Below are positions 1 through 64,000 of a stretch of 64,000 nt of DNA, one piece after another (within the stretch, counting starts at the first letter, position 1; the number at the start of each line of letters is the position of its first letter). The position numbers were made by a program, and so were the translations under genes. Under the pieces are notes generated by a model that saw nothing but the letters and a program-made list of their open reading frames with translations, was not told the DNA's origin and made no database searches. The stretch spans positions 1-64,000 of the forward strand of contig BAAHQB010000177.1 of the NCBI GenBank assembly GCA_054601695.1. The letters run 5' to 3'. Origin of the DNA: Amorphochlora amoebiformis (lineage: Eukaryota; Cercozoa; Chlorarachniophyceae).

Positions 1-37
<37 letters not shown>

Positions 38-65
38 CTCTCTTCCCTCTCTTTCTCGTTCTCAC

Positions 66-99
<34 letters not shown>

Positions 100-185
100 A
101 TTTCTTTCTCTCTCCTCTCTTCTCTCTCTTTCTCACCTCTCGACATTATTCCCTCTTTCCTTCTCTCTTTCTTTTTCTCTCTCTT

Positions 186-189
<4 letters not shown>
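1..189. repeat. CT-rich microsatellite
   Basis: Imperfect (CT)n with TTTC and CCTC interruptions, passing directly into a (TA)n tract. No gene is visible here. It may be the pyrimidine-rich part of an intron of the truncated gene that follows (inference). Confidence 0.9.
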
Positions 190-271
<82 letters not shown>

Positions 272-293
272 CGCGTGCATGAATACGTATATG

Positions 294-324
<31 letters not shown>

Positions 325-348
325 GTATGAATACGTATATGCATATAG

Positions 349-460
349 GTTGTTATATGGCAACACGAGACATATAAAATGCCGGTTCTAAGTATATATA
401 TATATGTATATATATATATATCTATATATATATATATATATATTATATATGTATATATAT

Positions 461-510
<50 letters not shown>

Positions 511-522
511 ATATGTGTGTGA

Positions 523-574
<52 letters not shown>

Positions 575-587
575 GAATACCTATATA

Positions 588-631
<44 letters not shown>

Positions 632-688
632 CATACTATATATATATATATATATATATATATGTAGGTAGTTATACGTCAGCACTAA
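349..688 (+). repeat. Two decayed upstream copies of exon 710-769
   Basis: Bases 349-393 and 668-688 repeat the acceptor AG and the first 21-44 bases of the exon at 710 (frame [13 protein letters not shown]). The first copy reads [14 protein letters not shown] then stop; the second stops after VVIRQH. (TA)n lies between them. Confidence 0.8.
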
Positions 689-709
689 ACATAATATATA
701 TATATATAG

Positions 710-11622
<10,913 letters not shown>

Positions 11623-12816
11623 GTTTTTTGCCTAAGTGTACACATCGTCGAAATCACCTAAAGTCCATCAGTTATCTATCTAGAATATGCATTTGTCCCA
11701 TGCGTACTCCAAACTCCGATTTGAAGTTACGGATCGTATCAATTAATCAATACCGAATCACCTGATAGCTACAAACTTTGATACAATATTTATTTATGTA
11801 GAGTAATCGCTGATATGCGACGTATGGTTCCATCCCGTGCATGATGGTTGGTCTAGAATAGTGCATTCACTGGTACGCGCGAGTCACATTTTGACGTAGT
11901 GCATCATAATGCGTGATCATACGTACGTATGCGCATGCGTATATTGGTACGTACGCATGAGTATCAGTTGTAATATGTACCGTACGTATTTACTATTTAC
12001 ATGCGTTACTTAGTGATAAATGTATACAGTGTGCGTACGTATGTAGTAGGTTGTCCGTACGTTCGAACTCCCGTACGGTTGTGATGAGTACCGTACGTAT
12101 TTACATGCGTTACTAAGTGATAAATGTATACAGTGTGCGTACGTATGTAGTAGGTTGTCCGTACGTTCGAACTCCCGTACACAGTTGTAATAAGTACCGT
12201 ACGTATTTACATGCGTTACTAAGTGATAAAGGTATACAGTGTGCAGTACGTATGTAGTAGGTTGTCCGTACGTTCGAATTCGCGTACGTGGAAGCTCTAT
12301 GCGCACGTACCAGTGTACTTAAGTACAGTCTAGTGACAGTATACGTACTCGTACCTATACGTGCGTTGACTAGTTGATTCAATATACGTACGTACACAAC
12401 ACACGTACGCACGAGCAAATGCATCAATCAATCATGTGCCAAGAAATACTTACTAACGTACGTGTATATCGGCCTGACTCTGCTTCAGCAAATTTTCTAA
12501 AACTTATAGCAACTACTCATTCGTTTGAATATCGGGGCATCTAAGTAGATTTCCATGCGCTAGATATATGAGTATAGCTGGACGTCGTTCCGGGCCCGCT
12601 GCCCGCATTACATATCATAGGTAGATTTAGAGATTCATCAGCAGAGATATCTGAGGGGCTTACGCAAGTGTCTAGATTTCACAACGCGTCGGCGCGTGAC
12701 CGCACGTGTCTGGCTTGATTTATTTAATTGCAAATGATTTGAATTCAAAATTTAACCAAAATCTAGTCTACAGTCGAAATTACAAGTGTTGGACCTAGGT
12801 AGGCTCCAGAAGTTAT
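11623..12816. other. Intergenic region between convergent genes
   Basis: About 1.2 kb without TA arrays. It is rich in ACGT, GTAC and CGTACG motifs and contains a three-copy tandem repeat. No exon was found. It separates the stops of the SH3-like gene (11622) and the deaminase-like gene (12817). Confidence 0.6.
11967..12290. repeat. ~106-111 bp tandem repeat, three copies
   Basis: Units start near 11967, 12078 and 12184. Each holds ACCGTACGTATTTAC, GCGTTACTAAGTGATAAA, TACAGTGTGC and GTAGGTTGTCCGTACGTTCG. Sequence identity is high, with a small indel in unit 1. Confidence 0.9.
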
Positions 12817-25063
<12,247 letters not shown>

Positions 25064-25412
25064 TTCGCATTTAGACCCACTACGTGCCGTCCGCCATCAG
25101 GTTTAGCGTGACTAAGGGTAATGTTACGCTTCTATTATTTATTTTTATATCTCACATATCAAGTTTTACATATTCAAAATAATTTTATATATTTTCGGCA
25201 TCCAAACCCTAGATCAGGGAGTCGAGCCGTTGCAGTTGTCGTGTTTACCGCTGCTCCTGTCGCTCCCTCACCACCTCCGTTCGTCTCAAGTCTTCCCTCC
25301 AGTCTTATTCAACCCCTATTTCGCCGGATTACTTCTCTTACGTCCGAATCGGCGACCATTCTCAGAGAAACTTGACATTAAAAAAGAGAGACGCAGTCAA
25401 GACACCGGAAAG
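25064..25412. promoter_or_regulatory. Probable bidirectional promoter region
   Basis: About 350 bp of ordinary-complexity DNA between divergent start codons at 25063 (-) and 25413 (+). It includes a short pyrimidine-rich stretch and no TATA box I would defend. A CTCAG acceptor-like site about 50 bases before the + ATG suggests a possible 5'UTR intron. Confidence 0.45.
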
Positions 25413-26825
25413 ATGACCAATGCCTCGACAGGGGCTCCCAGAAAAATTCGACTGGTGATTAGTCCAAACTCGAAGAGGAACGTCAAAAGGCCAATCATTT
25501 TCGCCCTGAGAGAAGGTGTATCGGGCAGAGCAGTGCTTGATTCGCTAATGAAATCCGCATCGAAGAAGCTCTGCTACAAAGCCAAGAGGCTTTTCACGAG
25601 AGATGGAGCTCCCCTAGACGAGAAGAGTATCATTTCCTATCTGGATGAGGTAGGCGATGGGGCAACCGTGATTGTCACGCGGAAGAAGGGCGAATCCGTT
25701 CCTGTTTCACCCTCCAGTTCCCCAGCCATGAAACCTTCGGCCGTCCCGCCGCCAGTGCTCAGGCGCCGCGAATCCCACGAGGACAACCTGCGGCAATACC
25801 TCTCTCCCGTCTTCGAGCATAACCTGGGCAAAGCCGTAGTCAATATCATAACGGCGTATGCCAAGAACTGCCAATGCTTTGATTCGAACCTGCCTGGAAA
25901 CTCGGCGCGCTTGTTCCCTTCGATTCACCACGGCCCCTACACCACCGTAATGAAGGTGTCCCCGCAGCGAAAGAAGTGGCGTGAGAAGTCTCACAAGATC
26001 ACGGCTCTTGGTTACGGGTTGATTCAGGGTACGATAACCCAGCTCACGTTCAGGATCGACAGGATGCAGGGGGAAGGGGCTCGACTGGCGGTGGGGGTGG
26101 TGGATCCCAGATACTACAAGCAAAGGTCTGGTTCTCAGTATGGAGTTGGAGATTGCTCTAACTCGTGGGGCCTGGGGTGTGATGGGATGTTCCGGCACAA
26201 GGGCAAGGTCATCAAGCTTATGGATGCACAAGGGCGCACACCCTCCTGGAAGGAGGGCCAGGACGTGGGGATAAGCATTAACCCAATGGTAAACTTTTAT
26301 ATTCACATATCAACTCATATCGAATGCTAAATTTGCACACAAATGGTTTATGTATGTATACTTGATTGTACATAAATAAATAAAATATATATACACATAT
26401 AAATACATAATATATTTATATATATATATATATATACATACATATGTATATATGTATAATATATATGTATACAAATAACATGATGGTCTAGTGTAATATG
26501 GAACAGATACATAAGTAAATCATAGCATATATCTTTTTACTTATTTCAGGCAGGCAAGCTTGCTTTTTTCGTTGGGAGGAAGCAATACCGGGTGAACCCT
26601 AGAAGCGTGAACTTACCGTCCGTGCTCGCTGTTGGTGTGAGCCTCAATAACACCGGAGACCAGGTGACGTTTATGGAGTGGACTGAGCAGCCGAGCATGC
26701 AGGTAAACGTAGAAAATCAATGGATTACCGCACTTCAGTGCCTGACGATATCTTGTGTTCAGTACTCACCGTTCCATCTCTCGTTCCATAAGGACACCGA
26801 TGACATCCCTGAGCTGCAAATATAG
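25413..26825 (+). CDS. SPRY (B30.2) domain protein with N-terminal beta-grasp (doublecortin/ubiquitin-like) domain
   Basis: Three exons: 25413-26288, 26550-26702, 26763-26825 (stop TAG), all phase 0, with acceptors TTATTTCAG and TTGTGTTCAG; 363 aa. Residues about 8-95 (RKIRLVISP ... KRLFTRDGAPLDE ... VGDGATVIVTRKKGE) resemble a doublecortin or ubiquitin-like fold. Residues about 140-360 form a SPRY domain: GYGLIQGTITQLTFRID, GARLAVGVVD, SNSWGLGCDGMFRHKGK, GQDVGISINPMAGKLAFFVG. SPRY domains bind protein partners, often in ubiquitin ligases or signalling; the partner here is unknown. The ATG is the first in frame after upstream stops. The coding region is GC-rich relative to its surroundings. 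The end converges on the ubiquitin-like gene. Confidence 0.85.
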
Positions 26826-27078
26826 CAAGCCGGGATTAACATGTAGCAGTATGTATCCCCGCGAGTGGAAGTTGCGTCCGTCAGTCAGCCTTGTACAGTC
26901 GACCCTACTTTGGAAGCCAGAGTGTGAAATCAGTGTATTGACTAAGTTCAGTAATTGTATCAAAAGTTGACTTCGGGTTAACGTTGCAATATCTGCCTAC
27001 ATCTTGTCCACGGCCAGGGTTCCCATTGACTGCGTGTGTGTGTATACCTATACACACACATCTAGACATATATATCTA

Positions 27079-27137
<59 letters not shown>

Positions 27138-27576
27138 TATATATATCTATATATATATATATATATACTATTCGATCAATGACTAACACAAGTTCAAAGA
27201 CCGTCCGTAAACCTGCAACTTGATAATTTAAATATAGTCATCATGAGTCATGACTCATCTAGAGCTAGTAGGTACCGTACTACTAGCTAGACTAGTACTA
27301 GTATCATGACTCTGCTCTAGCAAAACCAATATTACTACTACGTAAAATATTAAGATCATAAACAAGTATGTATATAATGCCTCATTAAAGTAATTACTGA
27401 CTTAATTATTTACTGTATCATAGTTGTTATGATAATCTAGCCTAGCTAGACGATATGGTTGTGTATGATTTAGTGTATGGTTGCATTTCAGTATATTACC
27501 AACATTACGTAGCCTCTATCTAAAGAAGGAGTTTCTATTCTCTAGATAGTATAAGTCCAAGTGCCGCGCTGGTAAC
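26826..27576. other. Intergenic region between convergent genes
   Basis: Contains the SPRY gene 3' end, a (TA)n block at 27078-27168, and about 550 bp of AT-rich unique DNA with CTAG-rich inverted motifs near 27260-27300 (CTAGAGCTAGTAGGTACC). No exon was found. Confidence 0.5.
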
Positions 27577-37960
<10,384 letters not shown>

Positions 37961-38398
37961 ACTCTTTATTTCAGAAGACGCCTGTATGTATGTATGTACC
38001 TATATACTTACGTATGCATGTCTGTATGTATATATATATATATATGTATGTTTGTATGTATGTATGTATGTATGTATGTATGTGTGTATGCATGTATGTA
38101 CAACAAAACGATATATCTATGTCTATTTGTGTGTATGTATGTATGTATGTATGTATGTATGTATGTACTTATGTATGTATGTATGTATGTATGTATGTAT
38201 GTATATATGTATGTATGTATGTATGTATGCATGTATGTATGCATGTATGTATGTAAAGAAAAGGCTGCAACAACAAAAACGATATATACATGTCTTTTTG
38301 TGTGTGTGTATGTATGTATGTATGTATGTATGTATGTATTTATGTATGTATGTATGTATGTATGTCGGCTAGGCACAAAATTTGTGGCGTGCCATACC
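37961..38398. repeat. TATG/ACAT tetranucleotide region
   Basis: (TATG)n and its variants dominate. Two related islands end in CAACAAAACG (38100) and CAACAACAAAAACG (38265). The second matches a site near 33766. The 3' end of the neighbouring - strand gene is unresolved here. Confidence 0.7.
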
Positions 38399-39728
<1,330 letters not shown>

Positions 39729-40207
39729 CCTTCAACCGATGAAGAAATTCCAAGGGTAGAAGGTTACAGTGATCAGAATATGCCTCAGAATATGCCTCAA
39801 AAACCCTAATCCCTCCGCATACCACCTGTCCCGACCTTGATGCGAGGCATTTGCGAGCTCGGAATCTACGTAACACGTGTCCTCAGTACGGACACGTGTA
39901 GTTCGGAACCCAGGAACGTGTGTTCGTCGGCACCCAACCGGCACCTTTTCGAGCGACGCCACTCGCCCGTCGTCTTGTCATGTACACCGCCTTCCCTGCA
40001 TCGACCCGCGGTTGCTCCGCTGCGCAGACGATTGGATTCGCAGCCCTTGCTCTCGTCTCTACCGTCTTGGTACGAATTATGCAGCTTTTAAGTTTGGGAG
40101 AGGAATGCACAGGAGAATCAAGGAGTTTGATGATACTATTCCGCACAGCGAATCTTCTCCGATAACGCGCATCAACCTTCATTTGGCCTGAACAAGTGAC
40201 CATTCTC
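39729..40207. promoter_or_regulatory. FBPase upstream region, likely bidirectional promoter
   Basis: Repeat-free, GC-richer 480 bp between divergent starts. It has overlapping short ORFs on both strands and none is convincing. CTTACCACAG at 40227-40236, just inside the FBPase ORF, looks like an acceptor, so the true first FBPase exon could lie upstream in this region. Confidence 0.45.
39873..39899. promoter_or_regulatory. Palindrome with two CACGTG boxes
   Basis: ACACGTGTCC and GGACACGTGT form a perfect 10-bp inverted repeat around a 7-base spacer. CACGTG is the classical bHLH/bZIP (G-box) site; a light-responsive role for the adjacent Calvin-cycle gene is inference. Confidence 0.6.
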
Positions 40208-40822
40208 ATGATTCTTCTCATTTTCTTACCACAGTTCTTCCATGGAACCTCTGCCCTCGCTTCCCCAGTCGCCGCGACCTCTACTAGGGTTAATACCGTA
40301 CCGATGATGCACGGGGCTACCGGCATCTCCCGTCGTCCGAGTGCCAACGCCTTCTCCCAGGCCGGCCGTAGACCTGTTCTTCGCCGGTGAGTTCTTTGGA
40401 TGTTTTGGAAGCGTGTCGCAAATTCCTCTTTGATGTCAGTTTGTCGGAGGTTTTAATATGTCTCTGTTTCTTGGTCCATGTGTCGTCGATGGCGGCTACA
40501 GCAACGCGGTTGAGGCTCCTACCATGTGAGGGATTGAACTTTTAAGTTTTGATGTCTGTGTCAAATGATTTGATTTTGAATAGGCCTGCTGGAACTATCG
40601 TTGATGATGGCATGATGACGCTCACCCGCTTCATGATCGAAAGCGCTATGAAAACGAGAACCGAGGGGTATTTTATAATTACATCTTACATTTGTGCGAA
40701 CATATATACATGTACACATACACATATAATATACACACATATATATATGATATTTATTTTCTATGTTTTTACGTTTATGAAAGTGATATGCACAAGTGTA
40801 GTAGGTATCATCTATCAAATAT

Positions 40823-40883
<61 letters not shown>

Positions 40884-40884
40884 T

Positions 40885-40931
<47 letters not shown>

Positions 40932-41060
40932 ATGTATATGTGTATAAAAAAATAAATATTTATATTATTATATTATATATATTTATATATATATATAAGA
41001 TATATGTATATATATATATACATACATACATAAATATAAATATACATACATATATATATA

Positions 41061-41095
<35 letters not shown>

Positions 41096-41176
41096 AATAT
41101 ATTATATTGTATAAATATGCATATACGTATATATAGATATAGACAATATACACACACACATATATATATATATATA

Positions 41177-41211
<35 letters not shown>

Positions 41212-41296
41212 GTGCGTGTTTACATATACGTGTAAATATACATGTGTATGTTTTATATTTATATACGTGTAAATATTAAAAATGTCATTTATTTAT

Positions 41297-41328
<32 letters not shown>

Positions 41329-42138
41329 GTTATGTTTAAATAACCGATATACATACAATCATATTTACATATAAATAAATAAATATATATATATATATGT
41401 ATATTATACATATATACACATATATATATATACATATATAGCGCTATACACACATATATATATATATTATAATATCATATATATATATACATCTGCAAAG
41501 CAAAAATCATTCGATTGCCGGAAACGTCGACACTAGAACACCACATAACTCCCTCCATTCCAACAGACAAGAAGACATGGTTCGCCTCATCTCTTCCATT
41601 TCCGTCGCTTGCAAGCGCATCGCAGCTCTCGTCCAGACTGCCGGTACGTTAATAGTATAGCCCTGAATATACTCCGCGGTCGCACTTAAATACGAAATGG
41701 GAATGAATAAGGATACATCGATTCTCCCAGGCATCTCGGGATCCACGGGTCTCGCCGAGGGTGGTGGAGCTGTGAACGTGCAGGGAGAGGAGCAGAAGAA
41801 GCTTGATGTTATGTCGAACGACCTTCTCAAGGCCTCCCTTCGCTCCTCTGGAAAGCTCGGAGTCATTGCCTCGGAGGAGGAGGTGATATATTTGCATGCT
41901 AATTACAATCTCGAATCAAGCTTACAGATGAGTACATGTCTGCTACATATGCTATCGTATTTGATCTTATATATTATGTAGGAGTAGAATGTCATACAGT
42001 ATCTGTGTATACATGCATGTATTACTGTTTATATGTAAAGTATACCGTTATACATAAATATGTCTTTATCTGCATATGTATACACATTCCATAAATGTAT
42101 TATATATAATATATATATATATATATACACATATATCA

Positions 42139-42173
<35 letters not shown>

Positions 42174-42263
42174 TTAAATTTATACGTTTTTATCTACCAA
42201 ATACATATTCCTATAAAATTTACACCGCGGACTACGTACACACCAAAACATGAACAATATATT

Positions 42264-42307
<44 letters not shown>

Positions 42308-43150
42308 TCTCATGAATAAATACAAATCAGGACGATCCCGTTGTGGTTGATGAGCTCTACTCAGGTGAATATGTCGCTACCTTCGATCCTCTCGATGGCT
42401 CCTCCAACATCGACGCTGCCATTTCCACCGGTAAACGCTTACATTTCATCTGATGACATCCCAGAGGAATGGATATAGGCCTGAAATTCTGTTATTGGCC
42501 TGAAATTCTGGTTATTCTAGCCTATGTATCTTGTGGAAGAAATGTACATGCTACATATATGTTAATGTGTGTGATGCATGTAGGTTTACACTACGGTACA
42601 TTGTTATGTAATATGTGCCACATCAGATATACATATATATATATACAACATAAATATTACATTTATACTCGAAAGGAACTATCTTTGGCGTGTTCAAGGC
42701 TCCTGAGGAGTGTCTTGTTGGCGACACTGAGAGCCTTTCCATTCGTGAGGAAAACTGTCTTCAAGCCACTCTGCAGCCCGGAGCCAACCTTGTTGCTGCT
42801 GGGTAAGTAAGATCTCTTCTAGTTGCAACAATTATCATGAAGTAGCATAATAGTTCGTAATATATATGTGTATATATATATATATTATATATATACACAT
42901 ATATACATATTTATGTAATTTTTTAATAATTATATGGATGGAATACTTATAATATATATATTTATATATATATATAGGTATATATGTATATATATAAATG
43001 TGTATATATATATATTATATATATATATATATATACATATATGTAAATGTAAATGTGTACATGTAATATTTGAAAGCATATCTAAATAAATGTATATAAA
43101 TATATATATATATATATATATGTATATGTATATATATGCATGTATATTTA

Positions 43151-43198
<48 letters not shown>

Positions 43199-43549
43199 CA
43201 TATACATAACCTACATAAACATATGAATGTATACATGTAATATATATATATTTATGATATATTCATATAAATATTTATATATATGCACACAACTAAATAC
43301 TCCCAAACAATGTCTGCATGCATCATCAAACACACATACGAATCTTTCACAACCTCATTTACAAGACTTAACTTGAATTATTCAATTAGATACTGCATGT
43401 ACTCCTCTTCGACTATCCTTGTGATGACCACTGGTGACGGGCTGAACGGTTTCACCCTTGATCCCACCATTGGCGAGTTTGTTCTTACGCATCCCAACAT
43501 GCAGGTTAAAATAATATATATTTTACATATATGTAATATATGTGTATAA

Positions 43550-43581
<32 letters not shown>

Positions 43582-43625
43582 TTGTGTGTATGTATACCAA
43601 AGCTGTATAGGTGTATACATATTTA

Positions 43626-43678
<53 letters not shown>

Positions 43679-43920
43679 TATATATTATATACATAGTGCA
43701 TTAAAGTGAGCATTCCAAAATATATTATATATGTATATACACGTACATTGTATATATGTAAAAAATATTCATCAGTACATAGACTACATAGATATTATAC
43801 ACCTGCGAATATGTTAACCAAACATGTTTCCAAACCCACCAGATCCCCAAGCGTGGAAAAATCTATTCTATGAACGAGGCAAACTACTTCGACTGGGACC
43901 CAAAGGTATTGCATATACCT

Positions 43921-43981
<61 letters not shown>

Positions 43982-43994
43982 TATATGTATACAC

Positions 43995-44055
<61 letters not shown>

Positions 44056-44110
44056 GTATAAAGGTATTACATTGAACATATACGTGCACACCAAAACATG
44101 AACAATATAT

Positions 44111-44181
<71 letters not shown>

Positions 44182-44228
44182 CATGAATAAATACATATTA
44201 TATGTTCATACTAGACAACATACTTTTC

Positions 44229-44261
<33 letters not shown>

Positions 44262-45218
44262 CTACATAACATAGCTCCAAGGCTACATCGACAACCTCAA
44301 GAAGGGTGAGGGCTCCTCTGGTGCTAAGTACAGCTCCCGCTACATCGGATCCATGGTTATTCCCCCCCCCCCTCCTCTCTTTTCTTTCCTCTCTCTTCAT
44401 ATTTCCACGATATATAGAATATTTTTTTAAGTCATATACACGAACACAGACGTCATATATTCAAAGGTTGGTGACGTCCACCGTACCCTCTTGTACGGAG
44501 GTATCTTCGCTTACCCCGCTGACGCCAAGAACACGAATGGAAAGCTCCGCCTTCTATACGAAGCTGCCCCTATGTCCCTTATCTTCGAGCAGGCGGTAAT
44601 GTCCATGAATGTTTGATTGTACACATGGGAATGTATTCTACAGCGGTAGTTTATATGTACACATGGAGTTATTGTATGTAGTTTACAGCGGCTACATGTA
44701 GGGATATGTGGCGGTAATGTATATGTATATACATTGGTTGTATGCACGTAGTTACATATGGGCTACAGATGTACGTTTTATGGGTTTGTTTTATATTTGG
44801 GTGTGGGAATAAGAGGAATAGGTGGATGAGTGGACATGATAAACAAAAAGCGATATATTATATCCATATCGATAAACAAAAGGGATACATTTTATGTCCA
44901 AATCCCTAATGAACATATGTATAAATTTTTTCTCACTGATATAGTCATGTTCATATATATACGTATACAGACACATATATATATATATATATATTTATAT
45001 ATATTTAGCATATATGTTTCTATATATATATATATATATATATAGATATATGTATAACATAGATATATATATATATATATATATATCAGGGTGGTAAATC
45101 GATAGTCGGACCCAACAAACGTGTTCTGGATGTGATCCCGGAACAAGTTCACCAGCGTGTCCCTGTCTTCATTGGGTCCCCGGAAGACGTCGACGAGGTC
45201 TCCGCTGCCCTTGCCTAA
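40208..45218 (+). CDS. Fructose-1,6-bisphosphatase, plastid type, 11 exons
   Basis: Hydrolyses fructose-1,6-bisphosphate to fructose-6-phosphate (Calvin cycle/gluconeogenesis). Exons: 40208-40386, 40584-40667, 41567-41643, 41731-41882, 42331-42430, 42676-42802, 43390-43504, 43843-43905, 44275-44355, 44467-44595, 45090-45218 (TAA). All are GT-AG and fully in phase; 411 aa. N-terminus [18 protein letters not shown] is signal-like, then an Arg/Ser-rich transit-like stretch before [12 protein letters not shown]. Metal-site motif [13 protein letters not shown] is in exon 5; SRYIGSM plus [11 protein letters not shown] and [19 protein letters not shown] are in exons 9-11. Exon 6 carries the chloroplast-type insertion with two cysteines (EECLVGD, ENCLQAT); the third regulatory cysteine position reads Leu (TLQPG). 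The C-terminus [10 protein letters not shown] matches the family. The start is the first in-frame ATG; an upstream exon ending at CACAG cannot be excluded. It converges on the ester synthase gene. Confidence 0.95.
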
Positions 45219-45434
45219 TTAAAGGTTTGCTGTGTATGTGGATGGTGTATGTGGATGAACATGTCTCTGCTTTTGCTTTTTTTGCGTTTATGGATTAGGT
45301 GTTACTGAAAAAGTATGATTTTTGTATGTATGTGTTCCGAGTATTTGTATGTAGATAATGTTTATATTTTTTGATAATGCATATTTGACATTGAATGAAT
45401 ATAACAACCGTGTATAGAAATGTATAATATGTAT

Positions 45435-45473
<39 letters not shown>

Positions 45474-45490
45474 GTGTATATGTATATATC

Positions 45491-45521
<31 letters not shown>

Positions 45522-46177
45522 TATTTTTACGTATGCCTGTTATAGACTATGTAATCATTTTTACTACTATTAGCTACATCATCAATTAAGTAACATTATA
45601 ACTATAACTTAGGTATTATGGCACCGGATACGGATCCAATATAATAAAAATTAAAATATACAAACAGAAAAATATCCATTTTTATGTAATGCAGGTGTTC
45701 GTAAGTTGGAAAGGCAGCCAGCTAGTTATAATACTGGGATTGCTCGAGATCTCCTCTGTCGGCTTCCTCGCGTCGTGTTTCTTCACTGAGCATGCAAGCT
45801 ATGCGTGCGCAGCTTTTTGACGGACGTATTTATTATCACTGCTCTTAAGACTTATTTTTACGGACTTTAAAAATACACCATCTGGATTCTGCAGCACTAG
45901 CTCAGTTTTTTTTTCTCTAATGCATGATCGCGTGGTACACCATATACTAGATATAACTAGTATGATCTAGTGATGATGAATACAATCTAGTAATAGCTAG
46001 AATAGATTTGTGCCGGCATGCATTGTTCTCGCATGCATAAATACCTAGAAATACTTTTTTAACCTATAAATATGACTAGCTCAAAATTTATATTTAATAA
46101 CTTGATAATATAAAAATATTTAATTTATTCAAATCCTGTGCGCTTATCATTTAGAACATTGCTTTTACTGGATCAAA
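45219..46177. other. Intergenic region between convergent FBPase and ester synthase genes
   Basis: AT-rich, mostly unique sequence with one (TA)n block at 45439-45510 and a CTAG-rich stretch near 45945-46000. No exon, RNA gene or mobile element was recognised. Confidence 0.55.
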
Positions 46178-63576
<17,399 letters not shown>

Positions 63577-64000
63577 TTTCTGGGAGATGTAATAAATTAA
63601 TTCCTCGGCCGGTCTTGCAGCAGATGTGACATGGCCGCCTGTAATACCAAGTAAAGTATTTTCACTTTTTCAGACGTAATCCTACTTAATATGAAGAAAT
63701 ATGACTCGGCGCCATTTTTATTTGTTCCTTTTGATAGTCAAAGCTTGTCCAAAGCTTGCTTGTCCTTGACAGCTTGGAAAACTTGGTGAACAGAATACTC
63801 CATGTAGATGTATGTCTAACCACACAAAGCCAATATTTATTTATGGAATGAATATCCCATGATTTAGAAGGAACATTTTATGTCTTACATCACAAGGCTG
63901 AATTGGTAGAGAGACTTTCAAGTTGGCGCCCAGAGTTAGTGTTGGGGTGTGTTGGCGTGTTAATGGAATTGGCGTTTCAACAGTGTTGAAAATAATTCTG
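63577..64000. other. Upstream region of the ester synthase gene
   Basis: Non-repetitive sequence. CTCCCAG just before the ATG (63576) resembles an acceptor, so a 5'UTR intron is possible. Nothing else was recognised. Confidence 0.4.

Overview
This is nuclear DNA of a eukaryote, most likely an alga with a complex (secondary) plastid. The evidence is a plastid-type fructose-1,6-bisphosphatase and a phytyl ester synthase-like enzyme, both with hydrophobic signal-like N-termini, spliceosomal GT-AG introns, and interstitial (TTAGGG)n repeats. The lineage cannot be fixed from this window. More than half of the sequence is (TA)n or related simple repeat. Nearly all long open frames reading Tyr-Ile-Tyr-Ile are repeat translations and are not annotated.

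Once the repeats are set aside, short unique islands remain. Most of them carry a splice acceptor, an open frame and a donor, and the frames chain in phase. I rebuilt seven genes by hand this way: (1) a 5'-truncated + strand gene with an SH3-like barrel (710-11622); (2) a - strand gene ending in a nucleic-acid-deaminase-like zinc domain (25063 to 12817); (3) a + strand beta-grasp plus SPRY protein (25413-26825); (4) a - strand gene with an N-terminal ubiquitin-like domain (37960 to 27577); (5) a weaker - strand gene (39728 to about 38399); (6) + strand fructose-1,6-bisphosphatase in 11 exons (40208-45218); (7) a - strand phytyl ester synthase-like gene in 22 exons (63576 to 46178). FBPase and the ester synthase are supported by family motifs across the whole protein. 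The others rest on splice signals, phase continuity and partial domain resemblance.

Genes 1/2, 3/4 and 6/7 converge. Genes 2/3 and 5/6 diverge from short non-repetitive promoter regions; the 5/6 region carries a perfect CACGTG-containing palindrome. Introns hold almost everything else: TA arrays, thirteen TTAGGG/CCCTAA tracts in both orientations, kilobase-scale GA/CT tracts and short tandem arrays.

The most unusual feature is that many exons are accompanied, in the neighbouring intron, by one to five truncated and diverged copies of the exon edge, including its splice site. Copies of the 5' edge lie upstream and copies of the 3' edge lie downstream. A second oddity is that all telomere-type tracts lie inside introns, where in places they abut or supply splice signals. 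I ran no searches; every family assignment is from reading.
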